A stretch of DNA of 64,000 nucleotides from Branchiostoma lanceolatum (GCF_035083965.1 NC_089740.1:12106052-12170051); one strand, 5' to 3'. Counted from the stretch's first letter, positions 36,086 through 52,718 are shown. Translations and numbers: made by a program. Notes: generated by a model from the letters alone, not told the origin.

Positions 36086-37421
36086 GTATTTCGATCCCAG
36101 AGGAAGTTATTTTTTTTATAGTAAAAATTAAAAACTAAAACCACCCTTTTGTTCAATGGTTTTAAATGGTATGGTTGTCAGCTGTTGCTACAGCCTTGAA
36201 TAAGGGCATCTGTGAACCAACGTTATGCACCAGTTGTATGGTCACCGTCAGTCATGTAGATGAGCGTATTAAAATTCTAGATCGTAGCCTTGCTGCTCTA
36301 GATAACTGTCTTGTGTTTCAGACATAATCCATAATTCATATATCACATTTTCTATCTTGATCAATCAAATTTAGCCATATACATCTATACTGTAAATTCG
36401 CTTATTTTTGTGGCATCTTTATTTCATTGCAAAGTGAACACAACTACACAAGAGTTTGTGATATCTTTTCCATTCGCAGTTGAATTTGAAGCAATATTAC
36501 TGCAGTAAGAACACAATTTGAACGCAGGTGTTGTGAGTGTGTTGGTGAGGGGTAACCTTCAAATTTAGAAATACCACAAATATTTCAGGATGTACAGTAT
36601 CTGTTATGTCAGCAGGCGTAAAAGGACAGTAATTATAGTCCCAGTACATAGCACAAAACACTTGGGAATTTGCATGTAGAAAAAGGTAGGGGGAGGGAGG
36701 GATACGTTAACAGTTGGTACAATAATTTTGTTAATGAACAAAGCCATAGTTCCCACAGTTAGAAGTCTCATACAAATGATTTTCACTGTCACCAATTTCA
36801 GTGAATAGAATAAAAGATGTCATTCCATATCCCTTCTTTATTGGGGACATGTGTGAAAGTCAAACTGTGAATGGTGTGATAATTCAAGAAAGCGCTCGCT
36901 ATACCAAATTTATATTTTACAATTTCTCAGTTTCACCCAATTGAAGTCTTGTTCTCAGTGACTCAGTCCCAACCATATCTTGCAAGAATATCTTGAGAGG
37001 ATTCTGAATTTATGGGTTATATAATACAAGTGATGTTATCGTGAAATGTGATTAATGTTTCAGTTCATGGGACGAGGACATGTTTTTCGTGCTCTTGTAC
37101 AAATGTATCATATATTAATTTCAGTGCTTTCATGAATTTCAACTATCAAGCTAGATTGACTTGAAATTTTCAAGCAGAAAATTGAAAATGTACTAAACAA
37201 CTGTTGAAAGTGAAATCTACAACACAACTGTTTAGATAAGAAGAAATGTTTAGTCAAAACTGTTGAACAGATACAAGTATATTTTGTAGTATGATACTGC
37301 AGGTCACTCTTGGAGTGCCAAATATGGAAGGAGAGAGTTCCAAATATGGGAGGAGACAACCGTATATGGTAACAAACCAAGTGATTGACAGCTTATCCCA
37401 AATTTCCCAGCAGGTTTGAGA

Positions 37422-39323
37422 ATGGATCAAGCACAGGCCAATCCCACACTTTGTCGGAATGGCTGTGGGTTCTACGGCACTTCAGCCAATGACGGCATGT
37501 GTTCCAAGTGCTATAAGGACACTCTCAGGAGAAAACAAAACTCCCCCAACTCTGGAAGGATAAGCCCAGCAGGTAACGACTTCAGAACTAGTTTAATATT
37601 GTTACCTTTGCCGTGAAAGTCATGTTTGTGGTAGTATTTGTGCTTTTGTTGTGGTTTAACAGTATAGATGAAAAGAAGCCGTGCGTGGATTGCTACCATA
37701 AGCTGGTAAGTTTTAGACCTATCAAAGAAACGGTTCGATTTTGGCTCCTCTAGTGACTCTCTTCAGTATCACATCCGAGCTCCAGTTGTGTAATTTTGTC
37801 CTTGCATTCTTATAGCGATGTTATGAAAGAGGTATTGGTACATGTAGTTACCACCATTGCATCTATTCTTATGTAACTGTCTACCAGTAAAGCTCATCCC
37901 ATTCACACTTCATGTTATGTTTCACAACATGTTCCGGAACTGCCATACAGCACAAATTGAAATCTCTCTTGTGTAACAATGCTGTTATGCATTGTGAGTT
38001 TCATGTAATAGTTTCACATTTGCTGTATGTGGGAGTTGCATGGATGTAGAACGTTACGAATTACAAAGAATTTTGCTGTAAGTGATTGGTGAATCAAAAA
38101 ACGTGTTTGGTGTTGTTTGGAAAATGCCATTACTATTCATTACATATCCATGTATGTACAAACCCACTTTAACACTGGTACCTTGCACTGTGTTGCACAC
38201 ACAGGTAACAGCAGTAGCACTTCCAGCAACAATGTGCCCCATGAAGAACCGTCGCCAGTCTGGGACGACGCTGCCGATTCGTCTACGAGTCCACAGGCAG
38301 CGGAGGCACAGGCAGAGGTAGAGGGCGCCGTGGCACCAACAACAACGAACGCAGCCGACAGTACGACCTTACAAGAAGACGATCAGTCAGACAGGTCACA
38401 GAATAGTCCCGATTCACAGAAAGGCAAATCCAAGAAAAATCGCTGTTTCACGTGCCGGAAGAAAGTAGGACTTACAGGTAAATATCAGGTCATTGTTTTA
38501 AAAACAGATGCATGCTAGAATAAAATTATGTCCCGGTATAAAGACGACTAATTTGAAACTTTGAAAATTTAGCATCGCTGATGTAGACCCCATAAATTGT
38601 TTGTTGCTACACTGCAGAATGAAAAGATATCATCATATGTGCTGTATATGATGTATATGATATATATTACAAGGTAGAGATTGTAGTTTGACAGAATCTC
38701 CAGTAGAGATGGTGATCGGAGTCTATGTCGACAGAGATCTTGATCCGGATCTCTGCCAGTATATTTGACGATTCTACCAGTTGAGATCCTGATCATAGAC
38801 TGTAAATGTTTCTGTCCATGTGGATATTTGCTTGAAAGACAGAACTTTTTAACTTTGATTCATGTCACTTTATATCATTGGACTGGCTTGAAATTTAGGA
38901 GTTATAAATAGGAGACTACCCTAATACATTCTTAGCATCCTAGTGGGAATGCTAGTACTGTACTAGTACATGTAGTACTCAGATCAGGATCTCTACCAGT
39001 AGAATCAGCGATTCTGTCAGATCACAATCTCTGTTCTGACATATATATGTATACTGTATATGTATATACACATGTATTTGTGTCGGTACTGTTAAAGTTC
39101 CTGTTGAAACTGTTATTGAAGGTAATTTCTTTTTAAATGAAAGATAACAGCCAAGTGTTTCCCTTGTGTTTCAGGTTTTTCGTGTCGCTGCGGTGGTTTA
39201 TACTGCGGGCTTCACCGGTATTCCGACAAACACGATTGTACGTTTGACTACAAGGCAGCTGGACAGGAGCAGATCCGCAAGAATAACCCGGTCGTTGTTG
39301 GAGAGAAGATCCAGAAGCTTTAG
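37422..39323 (+). CDS. A20/AN1 zinc-finger protein, ZFAND5/6 type
   Basis: Three coding exons, 37422-37572, 38205-38477 and 39175-39323, phases consistent, 190 aa. The N-terminal A20-type finger has Cys 11, 15, 27 and 30 ([15 protein letters not shown]). A low-complexity Ser/Ala/Glu/Thr linker follows (about 51-125). The C-terminal AN1 finger has Cys 131, 134, 145, 147, 152, His 155, His 161 and Cys 163, and ends in the family hallmark [12 protein letters not shown]. Vertebrate ZFAND5/6 bind ubiquitin through A20 and modulate proteasome and NF-kB signalling. Length and domain order match the family (about 210 aa). It is a single invertebrate form, so it cannot be assigned to 5 or 6. It has a long 3' UTR, with a possible ATTAAA at 40,214 followed by GU-rich sequence. 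Confidence 0.93.
38640..39075. repeat. Imperfect inverted repeat in ZFAND intron
   Basis: Words such as GACAGAATCTCCAGTAGAGAT and GATTCTGTCAGATCACAATCTC, together with repeated GGATCTCT(G/A)CCAGTA, appear mirrored across about 38,690-39,040. It is probably a decayed inverted-repeat element beside TATA-rich microsatellite. Confidence 0.4.
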
Positions 39324-42300
39324 ACGGAGTACGCGGGAATTTCAAAGTTGTGAATGGAGACTTTGTGTGCACATTCATCAATAATGAGACCAGCAGTGAT
39401 GGAATCATTTCTTAAAAAACAGAAAAAACAATGATATCTTGACATAGGCATGTATTACGTATTACCTGACTTCGGCTATTTCAGTCATACCTTAAGCCAC
39501 AGTGTTCTGCTTACTGTCGTGTCTTAGGTTATTTGACATATTATATTCTTTAGTGTAAACGAGCAATTGGATATTAGAAAAAAAGGATTGTAATTGGACA
39601 TACTGTAATAGACACTTCCTAGTTGCATGCAAAAAACTCATGTAAAAATGTGCATAAAGCGAGAATAGTGCAAAAAAATAACTCCATGTTATAGCAGAAA
39701 CATTTTGACTGCATTTATCTGGGTTTTAACAAGTGAAATATCTGAAAAGGGGAGTAATTTGGGGTGGTTTGTAACTAGCCTTTGCTTCGATTCATATATC
39801 CTGTACGATCGTCCGTTAGCTTACAAAAATCCCTTCGCTTCAAACAACTTTGCAAATGTATTACCTACACTGTACTTCGCATCCTACTCAATAGGTGTCT
39901 CTTCTGCAAGTGAGGTTGATAGTCAATAGCTGTGTGTGACATAACATCCTTGCAGCCTGTATTTATTGATAACACCATCCTCTTCTATGTAGTGGATAAT
40001 TACTGTGTTTGATTTATCATAGTTTATGAGAAAGAGACCTTTATGATTGCTAGCAGCTCTTTGTTCTAGTAGATTTGAGACCTGTGTATGGTTCTCAAGC
40101 TATAATTGTATGTGACAATTTTTTTCTTCAGTTGAGGGGGGATGCCATACAGTGATCTCTCGGTACTGGGGGAAACACTGTCAACAGAGGGAGGCCCTGT
40201 TGTGTTTGTGTTTATTAAAGCATTTCAGTGATACTAACAGAGCACAGCGTACATTTCTTTGTGTGCAGTATGAAGGATGAACTCACCATGTTAAAGTCTT
40301 GAAATGACACTAGTCGTTGGATTTGAAAAAAAAATAATAATCAGTTCTAACAGAAAGATAGTGAAATGTAAAGCAGTACATGTGAAGGGGAGGTGGGCAT
40401 TGCATTACCCTTGGTGTTATTGTATTGACGAACCAGTCTTGATTTTATCAGCGGGAATCTAAACCAACAGCAGTTCAAACTACATATTTTGTCTTGAATG
40501 AACAATGACGCCTTAAAATCATGTGAAGAAAAACATTTGTTCATAACTGTTGACCTGCTTCCTAACAATGTACCCAGTGCAACCATGATGCCAAAGGAGG
40601 AAGATGGTTTAAGGCACCCAGAGCATTTTATGAGGCTTAAAAACTGGAAATATTCTAGTTGCTGTAATCTTTGTGAAATTGATATTCAATGCCACTGTCT
40701 ACCACATTTGCGTGCGGATTTCTTATCAAAGGTGCTCAAAAGCGGCACAAAAATAAGCTACATGGTGATCTTTTAGTTTCATGTGCCTAGTGTAAATAGA
40801 CCGATACAATAGCCCCGCCCTCCTCCGTCAAAACGTAGAAATGCAAAATTAAAACATAAAAATGCAAATATTTGACAGACATGCAGTCACTCTCTCATTG
40901 GTCGAACTGCTAATTGTGATGAACAGTCAGGATCAGGCTTGGATTTTCATCAGTTCTCACCACACAACGACATCGTATCTTAGCTCCTTTAATGTTGATA
41001 TGTAATGGTACAGTGTTATTAAAACTTACTATGTGTAGGAATGACTAGAAATTTGATTTTTTTTTTATTCAAGTTTCAAGCCTCGCAAAATACTCTGGAT
41101 GCCTTTAAAAGTCATTCAACATGAGAGTATGCCGACTGCAAGAAGTGATGTGATTGGCTGATGGTGGATTCTTCTTGTTCATAAGAGGCAACATTATTGG
41201 CCAGGTACAAATACCTTCAAAAGGACAGAATTTTGGCTGCTTTAAAAGGGCCGTTGCTTGTGTATTGGCTGATAAGCAAAGTTGTCATCCTCAAACTAAT
41301 ATTGTTAAGTCAAAAGTGAACATTGACTAGAATGAATAAACATCAAAATCACTTTTATGACCCAAGGCAGTTTTTTTTATTTGAACACAATTAATGGTAA
41401 TGACTGGATTTAATTGCATTCGGAGGCCTCGAGAATGACTTCAGGGACTTTTTTTTGCCATGTCACCTCTCAAAATTTACATTTGTATTGATATTGATAT
41501 TAAAGATTCATGACGCCACCTATCCAGTATACGCCAGTTATGAATGCAGTCCTAAGGGAGAGTACATAAAATGGCATCATTATCTCACAACATGAAAACC
41601 CCTAATGCTAACCTGCTATAGAACTATCAACTCATAAAACATTTCCGAAAAATTTATAGAGCCTTTTAGCAGAAAGAAATGCAGAGCACTTACCTTGGTC
41701 CATTTGGCATCAGCAAGGAGTTTTAAATCCTTGGCATCAGAGAGCCAGCCGATGATCAGTCCACTATCTCATGGGGGTGCCCAAAACACCAGGTATGAGA
41801 AAGGTCAATTTTCAAAACTAATTCAACAAGTATATAGTCTCTCCTCCCATAGCCAATTAAAAACATCAACGATTCAACAAAAAAACAAAATGCTTTGCAA
41901 TGTTCTTGATTTTCTCACTGTGGGGTCTTCTGTAGGCAGGGACACTTATATATCTATCACCTCTAAGCCAAGTGACCTGGAATTTGGTATGAATAACTTT
42001 TCAATATAGAATCAAATTAAAACTGTAATGACCTTGCATTTGGTAGGGAGCTGGTCAAAGACTCACAGTCACACCTTTATGGTGAAGGGAGTAGATTCCT
42101 TTTTTTTGTAAGGGCCATAGTCAGTTGTTTTGATTGAGCATAATGATAAATCTGGGATGTTTTTGAATTTACGGAAATTTGTTATGATTGACGAGAATTT
42201 TACATACATCACTTAATCTAAAACACAACTCATAGTGGTGATTTTTTTAATCAAAGATGAAGTGAAAATGACAGAATCCACGATATCCTAATGTCTTGTT

Positions 42301-44010
42301 TATTTCTTGGGAAACCAGAAAAACAAAAGTTGCTAGCACTGCTAAACTGAATAGCACTTGGGTACATTTGCACATACATGTATCATATAACCTTGACAAA
42401 CCATATTATATCTATTTTGTTACTGGTATACAAAATGTATAACCTGACAAAAATAACTACAATAGCATTCTTCAACTGAAACTAAAAATATCTATATATA
42501 TCTGTGCAACCAATAAGCCATAAACTTGTACTTGAAGATGACATCTGTATAAATAGTGTTTGCTAACACTAAGGGAACACACATTATTTATTGGACTTTC
42601 ATTCTACAGAGTAGGGTAGTCAGACACTTTCATAATAAACATGAATTTTTCATTATTTCATAATTCATGACAATTTGCTAAACGTCAGTTCTTCCTTATT
42701 ACCCTGCAAATTCATAAGACCTTTCCTAAAATGCAGTCAATAATCTCCATTGCTATTATGTAATAGAGGGATGTAAGAAACACTTATTGAAGTATTTATG
42801 ATACCAATAGATGTTTATCACACTTTAAAATTGTGTCAAGTTGCAAACTTGGTGCATTATTTTAATATATAACAAGACTACGGTGTATATATATCTAGTG
42901 CCACTCTGAGAATTCATATATTGGAGCAAGGAGGTTAAATATTTACCCTCCTTGATTGGAGTTTATATTTCACTCTCTCACAATATTTCTATAGCATTTT
43001 CTGAGATTTTCTATGATTATGTACAGCACAAGGATATCATGCCAAATACATAGATGAAAAAAAAAAAACATTCAATTGGGTAAATGTGTCAATACATGTA
43101 ACGTTAGAACAGAAAATATCATAAAAACACAGTTTTTGCCTATGTATGATAGATCACATGCGTTAAACGACATGGTCCCAACTGAACTCCAATCTTATGC
43201 CTTTTCAAACAACTTGAAATGTTGATATATGTTTGTCTGTAACAAGTATAGTCTATCATATTTCAACTTATTTGTTGTCCTGAAAATGTGAATTCTATAC
43301 TTTTACTAAAACTGTAAATCTTGAAACTTTTGCAGTGGTTTTATTTTAATTCACAGTGACCCCTCCACTGCAAATTCGTAACATAGCAAATTTGGCTCCC
43401 TTATATTATAAGACTAATCAAGGACATTATTGGACTAATATACTACAGAATTGTTTCCACTGCGAATTTAAAGGCAACCAAAGCAATATTAGGGCCCAAA
43501 ATATGGAAATAAAAAGATGGCTGATATCTTTGTGGTAGTGGCATTTACTAACACTTTTAGCACATCTGCGTAATAACTTCATACTTTGAGCATTTTAAAA
43601 CCACGCAAAATCGTGCTGTACGATGATCCCCTTAGTTTTGTGAGCCTACAAAAACTCTGCCACAATTTTCAGTGAGTTCTCACATCACAACAACGTAGTA
43701 TTTTGCATCATGGCCGTTGCTATACATTGTGATAGTGTTGTTTGAACTAATCATATATACAAATGACTAAATAAATTGACTTTCAAAATCCGACTTTGGG
43801 GCCCTAATATTGCTTGGGTTTCCTTTAAAACACAGAGACAAGCTCCTTCTTCCTCCTACCACAAAATAAAACCACTGCGAAAGTAAATGAACTTCCTGGT
43901 ATGTTTGACCAATTGCTGACGTCACGTATCCTTAATGACACGTGTAAATTAAGTCACTTGTCTGTAACTCTCGCGAGTTTACGTTTGGCAGTGATTGGTC
44001 ATTATTGATC

Positions 44011-44037
44011 CTGAAGAAGGCGACAGTGGTTGTCGAA
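44011..44037 (+). other. Penelope-type hairpin / hammerhead-like core
   Basis: CTGAAGA, then a CGACA/TGTCG stem, then CGAAA. This resembles the CUGANGA...GAAA layout of hammerhead motifs reported in Penelope-like retroelements. A minus-strand relative at 47,047-47,082 has CTGAGGA plus a 7-bp stem GGTGTCT/AGACACC. Core positions are imperfect, so activity is doubtful. Confidence 0.3.
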
Positions 44038-44545
44038 AATTCGATCCGTGAATACATTTGTGTTGGAAGAAAGTTTAGCACTGTATTATTAATTTACAGT
44101 ATCTTGACATTTTGGAAGAATGGAGTTGGATGTACATGTAGACCTTCAGTTTAATCCTAACCATTCTTGTGCAATATGCACTGATATTGTCCAGCCACTG
44201 GAATGTCTCAGGAGCCCCTGTTCACCTTCTAAAAGCACAGCAATGATAAAGGAGCTGTCAAATTCACTGTACCATAAGTTTGTCATGAGTTTTTATGCCC
44301 GTCACACAGTCGACGAGCTTTGTCTGTATTTGTCGATTGCCAGGACTGGTCACCAAATTCAAAAATCGCCTCCGGCTGTAGCATATTTTTCACCTAAAAA
44401 TCTACCCCATCGCATTGGATGGGATTGGGGACCTGCGAACATCAGATGATCTCTAAAAATCATGCTATGATCGAGAGGACATTGACATATTACTGCCAAA
44501 AATGCCAATTAGAGCTCACAGACTCGATGGCCGATTGATTTACCT

Positions 44546-44721
44546 TAGCCTCCGTTGTAGACTCTTTCCGGCTGTTTCCTTTTTCAAGTTGCAGTTTTAC
44601 TTTTACCTTTTTTTTTCTTATTGGAGACTCCTTCCCGGCCAACAATAAGAAGAAAAAAATGTAATAGTAAAACTGTAACTTGAAAAAGGAAACAGCCGGA
44701 AGGAGTCTGCAACAGAGGCTA
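44546..44721. mobile_element. Foldback MITE with arms of about 55 bp
   Basis: The left arm starts TAGCCTCCGTTGTAGACTC. The right arm mirrors it and ends GAGTCTGCAACAGAGGCTA. About 55 bp pair with few mismatches and the centre is partly mirrored too, so nearly the whole 176 bp can fold into one hairpin. Confidence 0.85.
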
Positions 44722-45401
44722 GATTTTCCTGCTGGGTAACAGGGGCATTAGCGAGGCTAGACAGAGCAGACTGTCACCAAGGAACTAGCACAACCTTGTC
44801 TATCACAAAGTTTGAATGACACATCCAAAACTGTCTCAAGAATAACAGTTGTAAACCTTAGTGTACAACGACTCACCCCTACCTGTGACCCCATACACCC
44901 CAATGAGCAACACTGACAGTACTCGACCTCGAAGGACTACCAAGACAACGACTGGAATATTTGCACAAAGGCAAAACTAGTGAAATATGCAGTGCATCGG
45001 CTATGTGCGTGCAACAGAGTATAGAATTTATTACCACAGCATTGTCTAAACACTATCTACATCAAACTTTAAGCAAAAGATCTAGACATTTAGGATAAGA
45101 TTTTTTTTTCTTATAACCAACAGTGCTGTAGTATCATGTTTTCATGACTCTAAACCCTTTGGCCATGATCTATATTGATATCATATTAAATATTGTTGTA
45201 TCCATTGATATCATAAATACTGTTGAAAACACTCCTACAGGGCACGAGGAATAAAACACTTGGACACAGCAACCTGAAGTGGATCTTTTCTTGGGTCTCC
45301 ACAGAATCATCTTAGATTTACTTGGAATGCAATTCCTATGGATACCCATCGATACTGATATGTTCTCTTTTCTGGAAGAAGAAAAAAAAAACAAGGACAT
45401 C

Positions 45402-47940
<2,539 letters not shown>

Positions 47941-49467
47941 AGATACTCCAGAATTCTGCCTGCAAATACACAAAATAACAACAACCATATTGTAATATAC
48001 TGTTGTATTGTATATATCAATTGCATTATGATAAAATTTGGGTTAGTGTGTGGTTTTTGGACCACTATAGCTAATGTAGGGTACAGTAGGGCCACCTAAC
48101 AACTTGAACTTGTACGAAATCTATTATTTTGCCTACAGTAAAATATCACGTAATTGTTTGTAATGAGATCTACATTTTCATTGGGCAAAAATCAAATCTA
48201 CATGGTTTGGGAATACCATAGGTAGAAAGTCCAATGTATTTCATGTACAGTGCACCTTGTAGAAAATATAATATGTATAATATTGACCTTAAAGATGCAA
48301 ATATTAGTCCATATCATGTATATTTAGCATTAGATATTCATACTTAGGCTAATGCTTCCATTCCGGATCTTGTGAATATACAAGAGCAATGTATGCTTGG
48401 GAAAAAAGGGAACTCAAAACTAATTACATGTATTTAGAAAAATATATGTAACATTTAAAAAATAAATGTTATATGCATGTTTTGAGGTTAAGAAATATCA
48501 TATAGCAGTAAGATATCTTTGTGATGAGTCACCTCTTTTGTTCATACTAGTAAGTAGTATTCATAGATTGAACCTTTTTAAGGCTTAAGATCTTATGGAT
48601 TTTGAAAGAGCAGCTATCAACTAGGCGGGTTCGTAAACAGGGAACACCTGCTACTACATGTAATTCACACCAGGTGTCAATCAAAATGACATTTATCTTT
48701 CACATCAGTTTGAACGTCCATGTAACCAATCAGAGATGAGTACTACAGTATGATTATACAACATGTATTTGAAGGCCAAGGTTACCTGAACTAATTGTGT
48801 TCCAAGCTCTGATTGGTCAATACACTAATTCAATCACGTAGATGGTATATTTGTTTCTGTGAATCATCAATCAGATTGACATTTATATCTATTTACCTGG
48901 AAGTGCGTCAGATTAATATTTTCCATCTCTACCAAGCAACACTTCTCTTTGCCGCAAATATACCAGGAAGCATTGTTTGCACAAGGGGAGTCTAAATTAC
49001 TTTTTGTTCTGTCTCAATAACATGGCTAATATCACCGCACGCAATGCACACCTAGTCCTAGGGCACGTCTGTCACCATTTTTCTGTCACTACAGCTACAG
49101 CTTTTATGGTAAGGAATGGTAAAATATCTGTAAAATCATATAGAAGCATACTTTGTGAGTAACCCCTTGTATTGAGAGTTCAAATACGGAATGTTGTTGC
49201 TCACCAGACTACTTTTCTGTTTTACTCAATGGTCACTACATATGTACCAAGACCTGAAGGTCACTTCAATGTGTGGCCCAAGGTCACTCCAAGGTTACTG
49301 GTCACATGAAAAATACCCTAGGTCAGAAACGTCATGATTAAGACCAGCTCAACTGCTCACTTAGAGTTAGGACTTAAACTGACCCAATAAAATAGGAAAG
49401 GCAAGGTCGCAGGGGTTATGAAGGCTGTTTGTGAAGTTTACGGACCCAACTTATTGCTTTTGATCCA

Positions 49468-49730
49468 CTCACACTGGGAAGGACTACTACTCTTAAGCTT
49501 TCTGATAAGTGTGGTGGGTTCTTTTACATACTCCATGTGTGACTCTCCTCGAACACGGGACCTCCATTTAATGTCTTTTCCAAGGGACACATCTCTGATT
49601 AAAGCTAGGTGCTGACATTTCCACCTGAGTGAAGTGAGGTATTCGTGTTAAGTGCCCTTCCCGTTTCCCAAGGGCATAATCAGGCATGTCAAGAGATCTA
49701 GATTCGAACCTTGAGGTCAAACAGCCTAAT
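49468..49730. repeat. Dispersed repeat, copy 2 (relative at 9.74 kb)
   Basis: Shares CTGGGAAGGACTACTA, AAGTGTGGTGGGTTCTTT, CTCTCCTCGAACACGGGACC with 9,738-9,845, and extends further right with a tRNA-like B-box remnant (GATTCGAACCT). Confidence 0.55.
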
Positions 49731-50138
49731 ACCACATTTATTGCATGCTACTGGAAAGGTATACGTACATGTAGTTGTCTGTCCCGCATAAGAAGAGAGC
49801 CACACCTCGAGCATGTTAAAGAACCTACCATTTTTGTATTTTAGGTGTTAAGAAATTACATGGTAGGGGTTAAGGGCCGTAGCGGTATATGCCCCAGGGT
49901 GCACGTGACTAGATGAAACCAGTCACTCCAGTCTTACGTATTTTGTGTGATATGCCTTGAGGCAGTTAATTCCATTGATTATCCAATTGAAACGAGCAAA
50001 AAACAAAATCAGCTATTCTTCCAACCTCCAGCAACAATGCCTTATTCATACCTCTTGCAATTTTTGCTAGCGTCACAGGGTGTTATTTGTGTCTGAAACA
50101 GCTGTCAAAACCTGATGTCAAAACAGGCCTGGGCCCCT

Positions 50139-50343
50139 GGCCTCTAACAGGCTCCTCTGATCGCTGGGAAAATAGTAGAAATCGACCAAATAGAGTGAAT
50201 AGTATGCCAAGGGTAGTCCGCTATGCAGGGAAGTTGGTCGCCTATTGAACTTCCCTGCATAGCGGACTACCCCTGGCATACTATTCATTCTTTTGGCCGA
50301 TTTTTACTATTTTCCCAGCGATCAGCGGAGCCTGGTAGAGGCT
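50139..50343. mobile_element. Long hairpin element with arms of about 95 bp
   Basis: The left arm (CCTCTAACAGGCTCCTCTGATCG ... GGACTACCC core as TAGTCCGCTATGCAGGGAAG) is mirrored by the right arm after a loop of about 12 bases. Pairing covers almost all of the 205 bp with few mismatches. Non-coding. Confidence 0.85.
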
Positions 50344-50625
50344 ACTACTAGGCCTCTGGGTTAATCACCTTAAACCACCTGTTGGCTGGCCAATGATATC
50401 ACAGCCCAATATCCATAATGGAAGCTCCGGATTGGTTCAAATCATCAGACATGTATAATGTTAAATGATGAAGCAACAGAACTTAAATACAAATGTAGTT
50501 CTACTATATACCGTACTTATACATGGGGTTGATCAATTTATGACTATATACTTTGAAGCTTCCCAATGCGTTATGTAACAGTGGGGGTTCAAGCGCCTCC
50601 GACTGACCAGTCTAACTGGTCACGA

Positions 50626-50720
50626 CCTTTTAGCCTAGTGGTTAACGTGCGTGCCTGTGATCTGGGCTGCCGGTTTCGGCGTGGGTTCGAATCACGGTTG
50701 GGATCACTTGTTTCTACTCG
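50626..50720 (+). mobile_element. tRNA-derived SINE head
   Basis: A-box-like TAGCCTAGTGGTTAACG and B-box GGTTCGAATCACGG at tRNA-like spacing. The 5' and 3' acceptor strands do not pair convincingly, so it is a SINE head rather than a tRNA gene. Confidence 0.6.
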
Positions 50721-52493
50721 CTCCTTTGATTTGTTTCAGTTACACAAAGTAAACAATTTCGTGAAATTACAGTGGATCTGTACAAAAAAATCTTGAATTG
50801 AAAGGACTGACTCATAATGCCATATGGTAAAAGAGTGTGGACATCTAAGAGGTTTACGTAGCCATGTGACCGATGTAAGCCAATGAAAATTGGTCTAAGG
50901 TAGTTTCTTGCATTCTGGGAATCTATATACATCTAGTACTTGGATTCCAAGAAGGCATGACATTGAGGACAATTTTTCTTTTGCACACAAAATCAACTTA
51001 TATTTTTCAAAAATCACTCCATCATTTTGAAAAAAATTGCAAGAACCTATTAAGTTGCTTTACAATATTGTTGTTAGTGTTCTTCCTGTCAATCGTTAAA
51101 TATATCATCATTTTTTTTGTGGTGGGCGTTAGCAGTTACTTTTTGTATACGTTGTGCATTAAAATTCTTAACGACTGTAGATATTTCATACAGTCTTTAA
51201 GTAACGTTTATCGTTCTTAAACCCTTCCCAAGTGCCCTGTAGACCGTTGTACCGCCCATAACTAACGTTAGACGCCGTGAAGTCATCTGGGCCAGAACGT
51301 AAACACAGACAAGTCTACTCCTCCAAGCAGATGTCGGGGAGGAAAATCGTAACGTTTTCTGACTTCCAGAATTTTCTGACAGTCACTCAACATCCACAGA
51401 GCTTCTCTGAGATCCATAGCCCCTACTCACTTTACTGAGTAGCTGTAAGAGCGACCGGACTTTAAGAAAACGTTAAGATCGTCCGCCCCAACATCTGCTT
51501 GGAGCAGTGCCCCACCCCTCCCTCTTGCAACAATATTGGACATTTCTGCAGAAACACGGTCACATGAGGACGTATAAAGGATCTCACCTAGCTGGAGCAC
51601 GTCACCTGCGGTCCGTGAACAGAACACAATAGTAGGGAACACAACAGGTTGTTGGCACTGATGAAATATACTCGGTGTATTTGCCTGATCAACCAGTCTG
51701 TCTGGTCCCGACTTCCGGTTTGGTCTCGCACCGCAGTTTTATGTGACAGTGAGCCAACGATACTATAATGGTATTCGTAATGCATGGCTTGGGTATTCGG
51801 AGAGTAGTCTCTGCGCCAAAGGATAAGCGAGGATGACATTAGAATGATATACGAGGAAAAAATCTTAGCTTGGGAAACATTTTACTGTTTCCAACAGTTT
51901 TCAAAACCGATGGATATTCAATTTGCGAGTTCGATATCACAGTACACCACTTTCCGTTCAGAAAATGGTTGCGTTTAGATGAATGGTATTTAAATGTTCA
52001 CGACGTTATGTGGAGAATACTTGTCACAAGGATAATTGACATAATGGATCTCAGCTGGTAAAAAGCAGCCTAAATGCGTTACCGTATAAGGATTCATAAG
52101 GGTCCTAAATTCGATATAGCCTATGATATCTTTTTCATGGCATTTAGTACATGTAGGTATTTAAGTAACATATCATTCTTTCCTTTAATAGAAAAGTCAT
52201 AAACATTATAACCTATCAACATTTTTGATTGAGAGTTGGTCAATTACACGAGTTGGTGGATGGTTTATTTAGGAGCTGAAAGAACGTAATGTAACCCTTG
52301 AGGCGCGCAAATTGGGATTCCTGACAATACTGGCGGGTATGTATCAACCTTATGATGCAAAAGCGGAGTCACTAACCACTACACCACAGGTGCTATCGTC
52401 AGCTGGAACCAATTAATGTCTTGACAGATGAAAGAAAACGCTGTCGTCGATTTATTACCGTAAAACTGTTTATAATGATTTGATTGGCATGTG

Positions 52494-52718
52494 TTAGCAC
52501 GTAACCGTAACAGTGATGCGCTGGCCATCCTCAACTTTAACTGAAAGGACAATACCGATTCTGTACGTGTCTCTTGAGAAAAACACCAGACCATTTGGAC
52601 TTGAGTTGCTCTTGTGGATGTTTGACGTGCACTTGTAGTTTGACAATCCCAGATCACTGAGTTTTTGCCATGATGGTGCTACATCATTTTCAGATCTGTG
52701 TGATGACTTTGCAATCAT
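52494..52718 (-). other. Unassigned open frame with protein-like composition
   Basis: A 74-codon frame with balanced composition. It ends YRIGIVLSVKVEDGQRI plus a V/T/C tail, which resembles a beta-strand-rich domain. No start context, clear splice acceptor or family match is evident. It may be a decayed or lineage-specific exon. Confidence 0.2.

Larger units (their letters stand above)
39324..45026. other. 3' UTRs and intergenic space between convergent ZFAND and Rab27 genes
   Basis: No gene recognised. ZFAND 3' UTR probably to about 40,235. Rab27 3' UTR probably starts from the minus-strand AATAAA at 45,027-45,032. Frames at 41,695-42,009 and 44,120-44,449 show no domain. It contains the foldback MITE at 44,546 and the Penelope-like hairpin at 44,011. 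Confidence 0.5.

Noticed and set aside
41690-41775. Possible minus-strand coding exon (WLSDAKDLKLLADAKWTK before GTAAGT)
   Set aside because: It has a good donor and coding-like reading, but a stop lies just upstream, no acceptor is convincing, and no partner exons or family match were found.
44120-44449. 109-codon frame starting MELDVHVDLQ with HSCAIC
   Set aside because: The Cys spacing hints at a finger but does not continue as a RING or similar; no splice sites or relatives. Left as intergenic.
50626-50720. tRNA gene
   Set aside because: A- and B-box-like motifs exist but the cloverleaf arms do not pair; best explained as a SINE head. The same applies to 58,015 and 18,545.
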